A stretch of 64,000 bases of DNA from Pseudomonas quercus (lineage in GTDB: Bacteria > Pseudomonadota > Gammaproteobacteria > Pseudomonadales > Pseudomonadaceae), in the NCBI RefSeq assembly GCF_012033695.1, contig NZ_JAAVJI010000008.1, positions 124,001 to 188,000 on the forward strand. The letters run 5' to 3'. Made by a program: the position numbers and the translations under genes. Shown here piece after piece: positions 62,564 through 64,000 of this stretch. The notes beneath the pieces were generated by a model, which saw nothing but the letters and a program-made list of their open reading frames with translations, searched no databases and was not told the origin of the DNA. Position 1 is the first letter of the stretch. The number at the start of each line of letters is the position of its first letter.

Positions 62564-64000
62564 CCGTGCAGCAATCAAAAGTCAGTCGTCGCTTGAAAGA
62601 AACCACGGCCCCGGAGGTGAACGACTACATCTACCGGCCTCGCCTGGAAGGGTTCGCCACCGGGTTTGCGGCACTGGGCGATGTCAACAAGGCCCATGTG
62701 GTGATGCTGAGCGAACAAGGCTTGATTCGTCAGGAGCATGCCGCCGTGCTAGCTCGTGGGGTGTTGGCGATGGAGGCGGCCGGGGCGGACCAGGTGCCGC
62801 TGGACCCTTCACGTGAAGACGCCTATTTCAATTACGAAGCCCACTTGATCGAGCAGATCGGTGCGGATATCGGTGGGCGCCTGCACACCGGGCGCAGCCG
62901 CAATGACATTCTGGCCACCCTCGACCGCCTACGTTGCCGCGATACCCTCTTGGCCTTGATCGACGCATTGTGCGATGTGCGCCAGGCTGCGCTGGACAAC
63001 GCCATTCGCTTTGCCCAAGTGGTGATGCCGGGGTACACCCACTTGCAACCGGCCCAGCCCGTCACCTATGGCTATTACCTGGCGGCGGTGGAGCAGGCGC
63101 TGGCACGGGATACCCAGCGGCTGGCGCAAACACTGCAGGCCATGAACCACAGCCCCCTGGGGGCCGCTGCCTTTGCGGGCACACCCTTTGCTATTGACCG
63201 GGCACGCACGGCTGACCTGCTCGGCTTTGACGGTGTGGTGGACAACGCACTGGACGCCGTAGGCTCGCGGGATTTCATTCTCGAAAGCCTGTCCCACCTC
63301 AACCTGCTGGCCGTGTTCTGGAGCCGGGTGGCCCAGGATTACTTTGTATGGAGTACTCACGAATTCAGCCTGATCGACTTCCCCGACAGCATCGCCGCTA
63401 CGTCCAGCATCATGCCCCAAAAGAAAAACCCCACGGTGCTGGAGTACCTCAAGGGCCGCAGCGGCCACATCATGGGGTTGCTGATGGGCGCCTGTGCCAC
63501 CGTTAAAGGCACCAACTTCTCCCATACCGGGGACGCCAGCCGGGAAGGCACCCGGGGCTTCTGGGAAGCCGCTGAAGAAACCCTTCGCTGCTTGAAGCTC
63601 TTCGGGCTCATGCTGCGCACGGCCACACCCAACCAGGCCCTGGCCTTGCGCCGGGCAGGCGAGGACTTTTCCACGGCTACGGGCCTGGCGGACCTGATCG
63701 TACGCGAGGCCGACCTGTCCTTCCGTGAGGCCCACCATGTAGTGGGTGCAGCGGTGCGACAGGCCATGGATGCCGGGCTGCCCGCCAGCCGTATCGACAG
63801 CGCCATGGTGGACGCCTGTGCCCAGGAACAGCTGGGGCACGCCCTGGGCCTGGACCCCGAGCAGGTACGCCAGAGCCTGGACCCTACCACCAACGTTCAG
63901 TCCAGGGCGTCCCAAGGTGGGCCGGCGCTATCGGCTTTAAGCACCTCATTAGCGGCGGCAACCACGCGCTTGAGCCAACAGCGGGCCGACGCCCAGGCCT
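62560..64000 (+). CDS. Argininosuccinate-lyase-like enzyme (partial, runs off the window)
   Basis: At least 480 residues of a fumarase/aspartase superfamily enzyme; no stop is reached. The signature SSIMPQKKNP lies at about residue 283. The N-terminal block GGRLHTGRSRNDILATLDRL and TGDASREGTRGFWEAAEE are argininosuccinate-lyase-like. Biosynthetic ArgH does not normally sit in an ABC importer operon. EDDS lyases, which split N-linked aspartates to fumarate and an amine, belong to the same branch. The context (LysR regulator, binding protein, two permeases) suggests breakdown of an imported N-substituted aspartate or argininosuccinate-like compound (inference). The ATG overlaps the permease stop. 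Confidence 0.85.
   Translation, partial: MTVQQSKVSRRLKETTAPEVNDYIYRPRLEGFATGFAALGDVNKAHVVMLSEQGLIRQEHAAVLARGVLAMEAAGADQVPLDPSREDAYFNYEAHLIEQIGADIGGRLHTGRSRNDILATLDRLRCRDTLLALIDALCDVRQAALDNAIRFAQVVMPGYTHLQPAQPVTYGYYLAAVEQALARDTQRLAQTLQAMNHSPLGAAAFAGTPFAIDRARTADLLGFDGVVDNALDAVGSRDFILESLSHLNLLAVFWSRVAQDYFVWSTHEFSLIDFPDSIAATSSIMPQKKNPTVLEYLKGRSGHIMGLLMGACATVKGTNFSHTGDASREGTRGFWEAAEETLRCLKLFGLMLRTATPNQALALRRAGEDFSTATGLADLIVREADLSFREAHHVVGAAVRQAMDAGLPASRIDSAMVDACAQEQLGHALGLDPEQVRQSLDPTTNVQSRASQGGPALSALSTSLAAATTRLSQQRADAQA

Overview
The window reads as a chromosomal segment of a Pseudomonas, most likely of the P. putida / P. entomophila group. The reasons are the gene content: a complete bkd branched-chain keto acid dehydrogenase operon, an mtlEFGKDYZ mannitol operon, an MvaT-type silencer, DUF1652 and DUF2790 small proteins, a Pseudomonas-type metallothionein and a cobalamin riboswitch before cbtBA. 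Base composition is GC-rich throughout. No rRNA, tRNA, CRISPR array or insertion sequence was recognised.

Layout. 0.3-8.2 kb: LysE-type exporter, amidase, stand-alone BRCT protein, a natural EgtB-EgtD fusion for ergothioneine synthesis, DUF1810, a short-chain dehydrogenase and DUF1652. 8.3-26.8 kb: two giant paralogous NEL-type E3 ubiquitin ligase effectors (about 1650 and 1690 residues) flanking an SCP2-like protein, an integrated mobile element and sohB. 26.8-33.1 kb: sulfite reductase CysI with DUF934, a 38-residue membrane peptide, and MetH with a MetR-type operator. 33.3-37.8 kb: acyltransferase, NfuA and a riboswitch-controlled cobalt/cobalamin operon (cbtB-cbtA-cobE-cobM). 37.9-42.8 kb: the bkd operon. 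43.0-49.4 kb: an EmrAB-like efflux pair, small secreted proteins, metallothionein and DNA polymerase II. 49.6-50.7 kb: glyoxalase I and MvaT. 50.8-59.0 kb: mannitol operon. 59.3-64.0 kb: a LysR regulator divergent from an amino-acid-type ABC importer joined to an argininosuccinate-lyase-like enzyme that runs off the window.

The most unusual object is the element at 13940-20608 (about 6.7 kb). It is bounded by a perfect 18-bp direct repeat that covers the GTG start of sohB. It carries an integrase, a DUF4145 zinc-ribbon protein and several small unknown proteins. It also has a scaffold-like protein directly before a capsid-like protein with a C-terminal Ig (BIG2) domain, and a KilA-N protein. 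Two sites match T7/T3-group phage RNA polymerase promoters (closest, from memory, to those of Pseudomonas phage gh-1), and each starts in the stop codon of the gene before it. No phage RNA polymerase, portal, terminase, tail or lysis gene is visible. I read it as a capsid-encoding satellite of a T7-like (autographivirus) helper. In this model the integrase is served by the captured sohB promoter, and the lytic genes stay silent until the helper's RNA polymerase appears. An AT-rich palindromic tract downstream of the first phage promoter could be a helper-primed replication origin. The sites, repeats and motifs are seen directly; the lifestyle is inferred.

A second recurring signal is that both NEL effector genes have their Shine-Dalgarno sequence buried in a perfect 7-bp hairpin just before the ATG, which suggests shared translational control.
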